Assembly: GCA_012719955.1 (NCBI GenBank)
Contig: JAAXZI010000176.1
Coordinates: 1 to 58,766, forward strand
Length of the DNA stretch: 58,766 nucleotides
Origin: Phycisphaerae bacterium
GTDB taxonomy: Bacteria > Planctomycetota > Phycisphaerae > UBA1845 > PWPN01
Direction: 5' to 3'
Part shown: one piece after another, positions 34,182 to 42,742 of the stretch
Numbering within the stretch: position 1 is the first letter of the stretch
Layout of the letters: each line of letters starts with the position of its first letter
Translations under genes and position numbers: made by a program
The notes under the pieces: generated by a model
Databases searched by the model: none
What the model was told of the DNA's origin: nothing
Seen by the model: only the letters and a program-made list of their open reading frames with translations

Positions 34182-35585
34182 ATGAAAGCTCGCGAACTCC
34201 ATAACATGGGCTTTCCGAAGGGGCCGGTCACCCTGACCGCGCTGGCCACCGTGGGCAACGCCCGCGTCTCCGGCCAGTCCAACGCCCAGGTGCGCAGCAA
34301 GCTCCATGCCCTGCTCAGAAGTCCTGAGCGTTTCAAGGATGACCCGCTCTACGGGAAGCTGGCCAACGCCCTGATCGAGTCCAAACCATTCTCCGGCTCA
34401 CCCGAGCACGAGTGGGAAGAGCACCCGCCGCTGGAATACAAGGTCTGGGGCAACGACATCGACGAACAGGCCCACCAGCAGATGCGCAACGCCTGCCGGC
34501 TGCCCATCTCCGTCGCGGCCGCGCTCATGCCGGACGCTCACGTCGGCTACGGACTGCCCATCGGCGGCGTGCTGGCTACCGACAACGCGGTGATCCCCTA
34601 TGCCGTCGGCGTGGACATCGCCTGCCGGATGATGATGACCGTCTTTCCGCTGCCGCCCAAAGAGCTCCAGGAGGACACCGACCGCTTCAAGCGCATTCTG
34701 GAACGCAACACCCGTTTCGGGATCGGCGCGGAGTGGAAACCCCGGCGCGATCATCCGGTCATGGACGAGGACTGGAGCGTCTCGCCCATCACCGCCAAGA
34801 ACAAGGACCTGGCCCATCGCCAGCTCGGCACGTCCGGCTCAGGCAACCATTTCGTGGAGTTCGGCGAGTTGGAGGTCTTGGAGCCGGTCAAGGGTCTGGC
34901 GCCAGGGAAGTATCTCGCCGTCCTGTCCCACAGCGGCAGCCGGGGCACGGGCGCCAAGGTGGCCGACCACTACAGCCGCTGGGCCATGAGCCAGCACGGC
35001 GGGTTGCCCTCCGAGCTGCGGCACCTGTCCTGGCTGGATCTGGCCGGCGACGGCGCGGAGTACTGGGCCGCGATGGAGCTGATGGGCAAGTATGCGTCGG
35101 CCAACCACCACGTGATCCACCGCCAGATCGTGGAAGCCGTCGGCGAGGACCCGCTGCTGCAGGTGGAGAATCACCACAATTTCGCCTGGAAAGAGATGCA
35201 CAACGGCCGGGAGGTCATCGTCCACCGCAAGGGCGCGACCCCCGCGGCGCCGGGCGTGCTGGGCATCATCCCCGGCTCGATGGCCTCGCCCGGCTACGTG
35301 GTGGAGGGCAAGGGCAACCCCGAGTCACTCCACTCGGCCGCGCACGGCGCCGGCCGGCGCATGGGCCGCAACGTCGCCAAGAAATCCCTCGACTGGAAAG
35401 ACGTGAACCGCTACCTGCGGGAAAAAGGCGTCACCTTGCTTTCCGCCGGGCTCGACGAGGCCCCGTATGTCTACAAGGACATCGAGGAGGTCATGGCCGC
35501 CCAGCATTCGCTGGTCCGCCCGCTGGCCAAGTTCATGCCCCGGCTGGTAAAGATGGCTCCCGGCGGCGAACGGCCGGAGGATTGA
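34182..35585 (+). CDS. rtcB: RNA-splicing ligase RtcB
   Basis: RtcB joins RNA 2',3'-cyclic-phosphate or 3'-phosphate ends to 5'-OH ends using GTP and Mn. The manganese-site segments are visible: PDAHVGYGLPIGGVLA, GVDIACRM with the ligand Cys, GSGNHFVEFGEL, and LSHSGSRGTGAKVADHY. The histidine motif that becomes guanylated is in SAAHGAGRRMGR. At 467 residues it belongs to the slightly longer bacterial group. The ATG at 34182 is chosen because the family alignment begins there (MKARELHNMGFPKG), although the frame is open upstream. It is a single gene; no archease or RtcA is adjacent. It is the second RNA-repair ligase in this window. Confidence 0.95.
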   Translation: MKARELHNMGFPKGPVTLTALATVGNARVSGQSNAQVRSKLHALLRSPERFKDDPLYGKLANALIESKPFSGSPEHEWEEHPPLEYKVWGNDIDEQAHQQMRNACRLPISVAAALMPDAHVGYGLPIGGVLATDNAVIPYAVGVDIACRMMMTVFPLPPKELQEDTDRFKRILERNTRFGIGAEWKPRRDHPVMDEDWSVSPITAKNKDLAHRQLGTSGSGNHFVEFGELEVLEPVKGLAPGKYLAVLSHSGSRGTGAKVADHYSRWAMSQHGGLPSELRHLSWLDLAGDGAEYWAAMELMGKYASANHHVIHRQIVEAVGEDPLLQVENHHNFAWKEMHNGREVIVHRKGATPAAPGVLGIIPGSMASPGYVVEGKGNPESLHSAAHGAGRRMGRNVAKKSLDWKDVNRYLREKGVTLLSAGLDEAPYVYKDIEEVMAAQHSLVRPLAKFMPRLVKMAPGGERPED

Positions 35586-35635
35586 ATTGCGGATTGTGCA
35601 AGTAAAGAGCCGTGGGCTTCAATCCGGCGAAGTAA

Positions 35636-35938
35636 CTAATCCGTCCGAACTCTTCGCTTCCAGTAATCCGGATCCCTGTGCAGGTGCATGACGGCGATAA
35701 CCTCGACCTGCTCTGGTTCAACCCGGTATAGCACTGCGTAGGGAAAAGTCCGCGCCAGGCAACGACGAACATCTGCGTCTACGACACGGAAAGAAAGAGG
35801 GGTAGCCTGAATTCGACTGATGGCGTCCTGGAGTGAAGCAAGAAACCGTCTGCCGAGAGCCTGTTACTGCAACTCGTAAAACGCGGCAGCCTCAATCATC
35901 TCGGCTTCCGCTTCGGGATGAAATCGAACGGGCTTCAT
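35636..35938 (-). pseudogene. RelE/ParE-family toxin, in-frame TAA
   Basis: The frame reads MKPVRFHPEAEAEMIEAAAF, YELQ, then a TAA stop at codon 25 (35864-35866). It continues in the same frame as QALGRRFLASLQDAI, with VRRCLARTFPYAVLYRVE and VIAVMHLHRDPDYWKRR, the classic ParE/RelE toxin pattern. A single-base change from CAA, GAA or AAA would explain the stop. Its ATG overlaps the antitoxin stop as ATGA. As read, the toxin is dead, unless the stop is a sequencing error or is read through. Confidence 0.78.
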
Positions 35939-36165
35939 CCGAGTGCCGCGTATGCTTTCGCGAACACGTCCTCGGCATCGCGCAGTTCCACGAGGCCTTC
36001 GTCAATTTGACGGCACCGTTTGCTCACTTCTTCCCGCCATGCGGGAGAAAGCTCGTCGCCCGGCTCCGCGTCCAGACTATCAATGAGCTTCTCAGCGACA
36101 AAAGCGCGCGCCTGCGCAGGAAGCTGCAGAGCTTCTGAAATGATCTTATCGACTGGCGTACTCAT
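35935..36165 (-). CDS. Addiction module antitoxin (TIGR02574-type)
   Basis: A 76-residue protein: MSTPVDKIISEALQLPAQAR, FVAEKLIDSLDAEPGDELSP, then WREEVSKRCRQIDEGLVELR. This matches the small 'addiction module component' antitoxins that pair with RelE/ParE toxins. The ATG at 36163-36165 is chosen because it begins the conserved part; the frame is open 39 codons further. It overlaps the downstream toxin by four bases. With the toxin interrupted, it may persist as an orphan antitoxin. Confidence 0.82.
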   Translation of the reverse strand: MSTPVDKIISEALQLPAQARAFVAEKLIDSLDAEPGDELSPAWREEVSKRCRQIDEGLVELRDAEDVFAKAYAALG

Positions 36166-36280
36166 ATCGTCAGGATATCCCAGCCGGGCGCAGTCATCAA
36201 GCTTGGCAGAACAGATTGTAAGGAACTCCGCCTCCAGAAACATATATGGTAAGATACCCTGCATCCCCGGGAGCGAGAAC

Positions 36281-37669
36281 ATGGATCATTCGCAAGACGC
36301 TGCGTCACCCCAGAAGAGGCCCCGCCGTGTCCGCCGCTGGATCATCCTCGCGCTCGTGTTGGCCCTTGCGGTCTGGTTCGGCCGGTTCGCCTACCTGCGC
36401 ATTACCCTGCGCCCCACGCCCCGGCCGGAGTACTGGCTGGCCCAACGGGATGCGTTGAACCCTCTGCCGGCGGGCGCCCTGACGTTTGCGGAAGTAGAGG
36501 CACGTCTCGACGACCGACCGTGGGAGACTAATGCGAGGCCGGGAGCCGGGCACTGGCGTTACGATCGCGGGCCGGCAGACAACTCCTACGAGCCTCTCTA
36601 TGCCGATGCCAACGCGTCACGCGAGTTTCAAAAGGTTGAATTCCAGAAGGCGCGCGCCGCCGTCATCGAGGCCGTGCACAAGGGTTGGCAGGCGGATCCG
36701 AACACGGGTATGCGGATCTACGGATTCTACGGCGGGTACACTCATTGGGGTGGAGCCCTGATCCGGCATGCGCGCTGGTCGCGAGAACAGGCCGCGGCCG
36801 GGCGGAACGACGAAGACGGTGCGTCCAGCCTGACGGCGGCCCGGGAAGACTGGCTGGCCGTGCTGCGCATGGGTCTGCATCTCCAGAGGGAACGGCGATC
36901 CGTATCCGCTCATATGTGGACACACATCGAAGAGCGCCTGGCTGATGACGTGATGCAGGCCGCCCGGGACTCCCTTCTCGTTCTCGATGCTCGTGCGCTG
37001 GCCTCGGAGGTGGACGCCCATCGGTTGAAGGTAGACCGGCCCAGCCAGTACTTCGAGGGCGACCGGCTCGCCCTGCATGAAGAACTTGAGCAGGTCTATG
37101 TTCGGGAAGGTGGCAACTGGATCGACGTCAGCGCGATGGTCTCGCGCCGAGCGCCCTCATGGTGGGGAAGAACAATTCAGGCCCCTTCGCGAATCTGGAA
37201 TCTCACCTCGCCCGTGTTCCATACGTTCGAAGAGGCAAGTGCGTATGTGGACAGCCTCTTTGAATCACTGGACCGCCCCGGCAACGTGGGGGAGATCCAG
37301 CGATTCGGCTTCTCGTACGGGCTCCACCGGTATTCTACTGCGTGGCGGGTTCAGGATACCCTGCGGCGGATACAATTCTCTCACACGCTCATGGATGCCG
37401 CCTTGACGGTGCTCGCGCTTCGCATCTATCACGACCGCAACGGCCGGTACCCTGAACGGCTCGAAGAACTCGTCCCTGATTACCTGCCCCGGTTGCCCCT
37501 GCAATACCGCGACGGCAAACTACTGGAATACCGCCGGACCACCACCGGCTACGAGATCCGTGGCGTGGCCCCACCGCTGTATCGCGAGGAACCGTGGGGG
37601 CGCCCCCCTGAGCCCGCGTATGACCAGGCCGTGCTGACACCCGAGGGCTTCCAGGAGGTTCAGCCATGA
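36281..37669 (+). CDS. Hypothetical single-pass membrane protein, 462 residues
   Basis: No named family is recognised. After a basic N-terminus (QKRPRRVRRW) there is one membrane segment (IILALVLALAVWFGRFAYL, about residues 21-40), so most of the protein would be extracytoplasmic. The final 80 residues (ALRIYHDRNGRYPERLEELV, then DYLPRLPLQYRDGKLLEYRR) resemble a segment common in planctomycete membrane proteins and related in style to pseudopilin tails. The ATG follows GGGAGCGAG. The stop overlaps the next gene by four bases, so the two are an operon and probably work together. Confidence 0.75.
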   Translation: MDHSQDAASPQKRPRRVRRWIILALVLALAVWFGRFAYLRITLRPTPRPEYWLAQRDALNPLPAGALTFAEVEARLDDRPWETNARPGAGHWRYDRGPADNSYEPLYADANASREFQKVEFQKARAAVIEAVHKGWQADPNTGMRIYGFYGGYTHWGGALIRHARWSREQAAAGRNDEDGASSLTAAREDWLAVLRMGLHLQRERRSVSAHMWTHIEERLADDVMQAARDSLLVLDARALASEVDAHRLKVDRPSQYFEGDRLALHEELEQVYVREGGNWIDVSAMVSRRAPSWWGRTIQAPSRIWNLTSPVFHTFEEASAYVDSLFESLDRPGNVGEIQRFGFSYGLHRYSTAWRVQDTLRRIQFSHTLMDAALTVLALRIYHDRNGRYPERLEELVPDYLPRLPLQYRDGKLLEYRRTTTGYEIRGVAPPLYREEPWGRPPEPAYDQAVLTPEGFQEVQP

Positions 37670-39087
37670 CGCCGCCTGTCGATCCATCACTGGCCATTGC
37701 CGGAGGCCCGGACACGCACGTGACCGCCTTGCTGCCGGCCACCGCCCCCCCGCCGGAGCCGGCCCGGAAGATCAACTTTTTCAAGGCCCTGCTGCTTTAC
37801 TGGCTCCTGCCTAAGCGTTACGGCCCGCACCTGGCGGTCGGGAGCTGGAAACGGGCCCTGCTGGCCCAAGTGTTGTCGGTACTGGTATTTCTGACCGCGC
37901 TTCTGCCGGCCCTGCCGGGAAGAATCAGCTTTTTCAGCTTGGACGATTGGCGTGAGATGGCCGCGGCAAAAGTGATCGATATGGCCACTGAAACTGCCAT
38001 GGGCAAAATGAGTTGGATTTCCGTCCTGCTTGTTCTCCTGAGCATCCCCTTGGCCGAACTGGCCCTGGTCTTGCTGTCCATCCTGATCATGCCCTGGTAC
38101 GCCGGCGGCGACCGGGCGGGGTCGGTGTTCAAGCGCAGCCTCAAGAGCGTGTACTGGTCAACCACCATTCTCATCCCGCTCACGCCGCCGGCCTGGCTGT
38201 TTACAGCATACAGGGTCAATCCCTATCAATGGGTGGATAAGCACGGGGAACCGCTCGCCGTCGGCGTTTTGCTTCTGGTGGTCGGCCTGCCGGCTGTGCT
38301 GTTCATGCGCATGCTATTGGCCGGCGGGACGCGGTACGTGGGCGCCCCCGAGGGTCCGGCCTTCGCTCCGCGCGAGCCCCGCTGCGACGACTGCGGCTAT
38401 CTCATCATCGGCCTGCCGCTGGAGGCCCGCTGCCCGGAGTGCGGGCTGGAGGTGCGTGAATCGCTGCCCGGTGGCCGGCGCCGCCCCACCGTCTGGCAGG
38501 AAAACGAGTTCAAGCCCACCGGCTTTGCCGACCTGCTGCGCCTCCAATGGGTGGTGCTGACCCGCAAGGATTTCTTCAAACGGCTTCCCGTCCAATCGGG
38601 GCTGGCCTCCGCACGGCACTTCTGGTGGGGCACCTGGTGTCTGATGGTGCTGGCCACGTTGCTGGCGCTGCGGTTGCTGGCCGTGTTCGTGGAGAAGGAG
38701 GACGACTTCATAGGCATGCTGATGACCGGGGCGCTGGCCGTGCTGATCCTGCCGCTGCTGCTACAGGCGCTGATGATGTTCACCATGTGTCTGCACGGCC
38801 AATTGTGCCACGGCCTCCGCGATTACCGCGGCTCCGCGGTGGTCTGCTACTACGCTTCGCCCCTGATGTGGCCGGGGCCGCTGCTGCTGGTCCTGGCCCT
38901 GGCGCCGATGGCCTTGCCGGTGGAGCGGCTGTTGCACGAGATCGCCGTTCCCTCACCGCTTGGTGGTTGGCTCGACGGCATGAGCCTGTACATGGTCGGC
39001 GTCCTGCTGGCCTTTCTGATCAGCCTGCTGTGGTGGGCGCTGCGTCTGAATCGGGCCCTGCGCGACATCCGCCACGCGAACGTTTGA
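37666..39087 (+). CDS. Multi-pass membrane protein with internal zinc ribbon
   Basis: A 473-residue protein with several membrane segments on both sides of a central cytosolic zinc ribbon, CDDCGYLIIGLPLEARCPEC (about residues 243-262). Hydrophobic stretches include VLSVLVFLTALLPAL, SVLLVLLSIPLAELALVLLS, and near the end LLLVLALAPMALP and VGVLLAFLISLLWWAL. The CxxCGY-x-x-GLP pattern is typical of planctomycete membrane proteins of unknown function. It overlaps the preceding gene as ATGA. No enzymatic motif is seen. Confidence 0.78.
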   Translation: MTPPVDPSLAIAGGPDTHVTALLPATAPPPEPARKINFFKALLLYWLLPKRYGPHLAVGSWKRALLAQVLSVLVFLTALLPALPGRISFFSLDDWREMAAAKVIDMATETAMGKMSWISVLLVLLSIPLAELALVLLSILIMPWYAGGDRAGSVFKRSLKSVYWSTTILIPLTPPAWLFTAYRVNPYQWVDKHGEPLAVGVLLLVVGLPAVLFMRMLLAGGTRYVGAPEGPAFAPREPRCDDCGYLIIGLPLEARCPECGLEVRESLPGGRRRPTVWQENEFKPTGFADLLRLQWVVLTRKDFFKRLPVQSGLASARHFWWGTWCLMVLATLLALRLLAVFVEKEDDFIGMLMTGALAVLILPLLLQALMMFTMCLHGQLCHGLRDYRGSAVVCYYASPLMWPGPLLLVLALAPMALPVERLLHEIAVPSPLGGWLDGMSLYMVGVLLAFLISLLWWALRLNRALRDIRHANV

Positions 39088-39153
39088 TTTTGTTGCATGG
39101 CGGGTCTTACAATGGCTTTAAGTTGTTGAGCTTTTGGTGATCCCGGGCCCGCT

Positions 39154-39531
39154 GTGTCTATTTTGCCTCGCACCAGGACTTCCGACCGTCGGCTCCGCAG
39201 AGACCTGCGGACGCTGGTGTGTTTTATCGAGTTCTATTGCCGGCACCGGCACGCCGATGCCCCTAAGGGGCCTCCGCCGTTCGAGATCCCGGAACTGACC
39301 GCATCCGCCGGTCCGCGCCCGCCGTTGTGTGCGGACTGCCACAAGCTGCTCTCCCATGCCGTCTACAAGCGGCTGCGCTGCCCCATGGATCCCAAACCGG
39401 CCTGCAAACACTGCCCCACCCACTGCTACCACCCCACCTACCGCCGGCAGATCCGCGAGGTGATGCGCTACTCCGGCAGAGGGCTGCTGCTGAGAGGACG
39501 AATCGATTACCTCCTGCATCTACTTTTCTAA
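39154..39531 (+). CDS. YgbA_NO family (nitrous-oxide-stimulated promoter) protein
   Basis: A 125-residue cysteine-rich cytosolic protein. The conserved parts are FIEFYCRHRHA, LCADCHKLLSHAVYKRL, CPMDPKPACKHCPTHCYHP and REVMRYSGRGLLL. This spacing of Cys and His is that of the YgbA family, which is induced by nitric oxide in enterobacteria. Biochemical role is unsettled; the Cys cluster suggests metal binding. The start is GTG at 39154 with only a weak ribosome-binding site, so the first 15 residues are uncertain. Confidence 0.82.
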   Translation: MSILPRTRTSDRRLRRDLRTLVCFIEFYCRHRHADAPKGPPPFEIPELTASAGPRPPLCADCHKLLSHAVYKRLRCPMDPKPACKHCPTHCYHPTYRRQIREVMRYSGRGLLLRGRIDYLLHLLF

Positions 39532-39875
39532 ATCAGGAAAGCATGAAAAACACGAAAGAGATTTGCCAACTCAATACGCTGACTGCTTTCGCGCTTTCGT
39601 ATCTTCGCGATTCAGGACCCGTGACCGGCGGCCGGCGGCATGCAACTTCCTGTTCCTCCCAGTCTTTTGGCGCTTATAAACAAATGAGCAGATTCTAATT
39701 GCGACGCCTGCCTCCAGGCTTTACTCTCCTCACCGAGCAACAACCGGGGTACAGCACCTGGCGAGGCGCGCGGCCTTGCGGGCATCGACGGTTCCGGCGA
39801 AAATAGCCGTAACCTGTCGCGTTCGGGGGCCACGGTCACGTGCTGGTTGCTCATGCTGGCAGAAAGGGGTGAACC
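39532..39875. repeat. Gap with a self-complementary CACGAAAG-type repeat
   Basis: Starting at the stop of the YgbA_NO gene, 39532-39565 holds AAGCATGAAAAACACGAAAG and 39588-39614 holds its near complement (CTTTCGCGCTTTCGTATC, TTCGCGATTC). This is another 'stutter' palindrome at a gene end. The rest (39615-39875) holds no supported gene; it must include the promoter of the NfeD-like gene. Confidence 0.6.
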
Positions 39876-40652
39876 GTGCTGTCTGCCCATTTGCTGGCCC
39901 AGGTCGAAGGGCTCTTCGTCTGGTATAACGCTGTATTCGTGGTTCTGTTCGCCGTCGGTTTCTTCTTCACTTTCCTGCAACTTGTTGGGCTCGGGTCCGG
40001 CTCGGGCGCGGAAGCCGATGCGGACGTGGATGCCGACGCTGACGTGGACGCCGAGGCCGAGCTCGACGCCGAGGTGGATGCGGAGGCCGACGTGGATGCT
40101 GATGCCAACGCCGACGCGGAAGCCGACGTGGGCGCGGAGGGCGACGGGCACGTGGATACGCACGGCCCCGTGGCGGCCGGGTCGGCCGTTGGTTTGACCG
40201 GCGTGTTCGCGCAGCTCTTTGCCCTGGGCAAGGTGCCGCTGTCCATCTCGCTGATGCTGCTATGCTACACGATGGGAGTCAGCGGCTGGATCGCCAACCA
40301 GCTTCTCCAGCCCCGGCTGGGCGACCCGGCGACCTTCTTCCCGGTCAGTCTGCTGCTGGCGTTGTGTGCCGGCTTCCTGGTGCTGCGGTTCGCCGGGGCC
40401 CTCATGGGCCGCTATCTGCCGACCGTATCCACCACCGCCGTGCAGAAGCGGCACCTGGTCGGGATGACCGCCCAAACGACTCTGCCGGTCAACGAGCGAA
40501 TCGGGCAGGCGTGCCTGTACGACAAACACGGCACGCTGCACATGATCAATTGCCGTGTGCGGGCCGGCGCCCCGGCCATCGAAAAGGGTACATCCGTCGT
40601 TCTGATCAAATACATCCCCGACCGGGACATGTTCGTGGTCGGGAGGGCATGA
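39876..40652 (+). CDS. NfeD/YqiJ-like membrane protein with Asp/Ala repeat
   Basis: A 258-residue membrane protein with an OB-fold tail, the usual partner of flotillins. A first membrane segment (FVVLFAVGFFFTFLQLVGL, about 22-40) is followed by about 45 residues built from DADVDAEAD-type repeats. Two further membrane segments follow (ISLMLLCYTMGVSGW, VSLLLALCAGFLVLRFAGAL). The last 70 residues (VGMTAQTTLPVNERIGQACL) form the soluble OB-like domain. GTG 39876 follows AAAGGGGTGAA. The flotillin gene lies 107 bases downstream. The Asp-rich repeat may bind cations or space the loop; this is inference. Confidence 0.82.
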   Translation: MLSAHLLAQVEGLFVWYNAVFVVLFAVGFFFTFLQLVGLGSGSGAEADADVDADADVDAEAELDAEVDAEADVDADANADAEADVGAEGDGHVDTHGPVAAGSAVGLTGVFAQLFALGKVPLSISLMLLCYTMGVSGWIANQLLQPRLGDPATFFPVSLLLALCAGFLVLRFAGALMGRYLPTVSTTAVQKRHLVGMTAQTTLPVNERIGQACLYDKHGTLHMINCRVRAGAPAIEKGTSVVLIKYIPDRDMFVVGRA

Positions 40653-40745
40653 GAGCATAACGAGTCTCCAGTCACCATTTGCCAGTTTCCAGTCAGTCTG
40701 GCGGGAACTCAAACTGGAAACCGGCTACCGGTGACTGGCAACCAA
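40653..40745. repeat. Self-complementary ACTGGAA-type intergenic repeat
   Basis: CCAGTCACC, GCCAGTTTCCAGTCAGT on one side and ACTGGAAACCGG, GTGACTGGCAACC on the other are complementary words of about seven bases. The block lies between the NfeD-like gene and flotillin, that is, inside an expected operon, and ends just before the flotillin ribosome-binding site. The same words recur at 49189-49266. Confidence 0.7.
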
Positions 40746-40759
40746 AAGGAGGCTGCGAC

Positions 40760-42742
40760 ATGCAAGTGTTCTCAGGCATCATCCTGATCGGATTGGCGCT
40801 GATCGTGCTGCCCATCATCTTCGGCGACCAGCTTGGCACGTATCAGTTCGTCCTCATCCCGCTGGGCGCCGTGCTGCTGGTGCTCTCCACGTTGGCGATG
40901 ATGATCGCGCGTTTCTATCGCAAGCCGGCGGCCAACCAGGCCTACGTGCGCACCGGCATGGGCCAGGCCAAGGTCATCCTGGACGGCGGCTCCTTCGTGA
41001 TTCCCGTCGTCCACCAGCTCGTGGAGGTCAGCCTGGAAACCATGCGGCTGGACGTGAAGCGTGCCGGCCAGGACGCCCTCATCACCCGCGACAACCTCCG
41101 CGTGGACATCGCCAGCGAGTTCTATATCCGCGTGGACGCCAACAAGGACGCCATCCTCCAGGCGGCCCGCTCGCTGGGCGACAAGAGCGTGGACGCTCAG
41201 GCCGTTTCCAACCTGGTGTATGAGAAGCTGGTCAGCGCCCTGCGCAGCGTGGCGGCCACGAAAGACCTGCTCGAACTGCACGTAAAACGCGACGAGTTCG
41301 CCACCGCCGTGCTCGAAAACCTCAGCTCCGACCTGCTTCAGAACGGCCTCAAGCTTGAAACCGTGACCATCAGCCAGCTCGACCAGACCCCACCCGAGAG
41401 CCTCAACGAGCGCAACGTCTTCGACGCCCAGGGTTTGCGCAAGATCACTGAGATCACCCAGGCCCAGAACGTCGAGCGCAACCGCATCAACCGCGATGCC
41501 GAGCGGCTGATCAAGGAGAAGGACGTCAACGTCAGGAAGGAAGTGCTCGCCCTGGAGAAGGACCAGGCCGAGGCCGAGGCCTCCCAGGCCACCGAGATCG
41601 CCAACATCAAGGCGGCCAAGCTCCGCGAGCAGCAGGAATACGAGATTCAACAGCGCCTCGCGGTGGAGCTGGCCGCCGTTCAGAAGGATGAGGCGGTCAA
41701 GAAGGCCGACATCCTCAAGAACCAGGCCGTCCAAGTGGCGGACGTCGAGCGCGAACGGCAGGTCAAGATGCAGATGGTCCTGCGCGATCAGAAGGTCCAG
41801 GAGGCCGAGGCCGCCCGCCAGCAGGCCGTGGAGGTCGCCAAACGCCTGGCCGAAATCGCCATCGCCGAGAAGGAAGCCGCCCGGGCCGCCGCCGAAGCCA
41901 AGGCCAAGGCCGCGGAGGCCGAGCGTGAAAAGGAGGCTCAGCGCGTCCAGACCGTGGCGGTCACCGCCGAAGCCGACCGTGAGGCCCAGAAGAAGATGAT
42001 CGAGCAGAAGCAGGAGGTGGATGTCAACCAGTATCGCGAGAAAATCGCCGCCGACGTGGCCGCCTACACGCAGGTCAAGAAGGCCGAGGCCGCCGTTCAG
42101 GCCGCCGAAAAGCAGAAGCTGGCCACACTGGTCCTGGCCGAGGCCGACTCCCAGGCGGCCATGAAACGGGCCGAGGGCGAGCAGGCGGTGAAGATGGTCG
42201 ATGTCACAGTCGACCGCGAGCGGGTGAACGTCGAGCAGGCCCGCGTCGACGTCGAACGCCAGGAACTGGAAAACAAGCAGACCTTCAGCGAGGCGGCCCT
42301 CAAGTTCGAGGTGCAGAAGCTTGAAATCCAGGCCAGCGCGGAGGTCCAGAAGGCCTTCGCCCAGGCCATGGGCGAGATGCTGGCCAAGGCCAACATGCAG
42401 ATCTTCGGCGACCCGACCACGCTGTCGAACATGGCCGCCCGGTTCATGCAGGCGGCCGGTTACGGCCAGATGCTCGGCGGGCTGCGGGCTACCTTGCCGG
42501 ATGGCGTCGGGCAAATCGCCGGCGGAGTCCTGACCGGCCTGGGGGCCCCTATCGCCGCCGCCCTGCAGAAAATCACCGGTCAGGCCATTGACCCGGCACT
42601 GATCGAGAAGGTCGTCGCCCAGGTAGCCGCCGAACAGACGGCCCCGACCAAGGGCAACGGGCACAGCCCCGAAGCCGCCGCTACCCCGCCGGCCAACCCG
42701 GCTAACCGTCTGTCGGCCGATAAGAAAGAAAAGAAGTCCTGA
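40760..42742 (+). CDS. Flotillin / YqiK-family SPFH protein
   Basis: A 660-residue SPFH-domain protein that scaffolds membrane microdomains. The N-terminus has two hydrophobic stretches (FSGIILIGLALIVLPIIFG, FVLIPLGAVLLVLSTLAMMI). The SPFH domain then runs YVRTGMGQAKVILDGGSFVI to about residue 250. Next is a long coiled coil rich in Ala, Glu and Lys (about 230-540; EKEAARAAAEAKAKAAEAER). The Gly/Ala-rich C-terminus is typical of flotillin tails. ATG 40760 follows AAAGGAGG. The NfeD-like gene just upstream is the standard partner. Confidence 0.92.
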   Translation: MQVFSGIILIGLALIVLPIIFGDQLGTYQFVLIPLGAVLLVLSTLAMMIARFYRKPAANQAYVRTGMGQAKVILDGGSFVIPVVHQLVEVSLETMRLDVKRAGQDALITRDNLRVDIASEFYIRVDANKDAILQAARSLGDKSVDAQAVSNLVYEKLVSALRSVAATKDLLELHVKRDEFATAVLENLSSDLLQNGLKLETVTISQLDQTPPESLNERNVFDAQGLRKITEITQAQNVERNRINRDAERLIKEKDVNVRKEVLALEKDQAEAEASQATEIANIKAAKLREQQEYEIQQRLAVELAAVQKDEAVKKADILKNQAVQVADVERERQVKMQMVLRDQKVQEAEAARQQAVEVAKRLAEIAIAEKEAARAAAEAKAKAAEAEREKEAQRVQTVAVTAEADREAQKKMIEQKQEVDVNQYREKIAADVAAYTQVKKAEAAVQAAEKQKLATLVLAEADSQAAMKRAEGEQAVKMVDVTVDRERVNVEQARVDVERQELENKQTFSEAALKFEVQKLEIQASAEVQKAFAQAMGEMLAKANMQIFGDPTTLSNMAARFMQAAGYGQMLGGLRATLPDGVGQIAGGVLTGLGAPIAAALQKITGQAIDPALIEKVVAQVAAEQTAPTKGNGHSPEAAATPPANPANRLSADKKEKKS

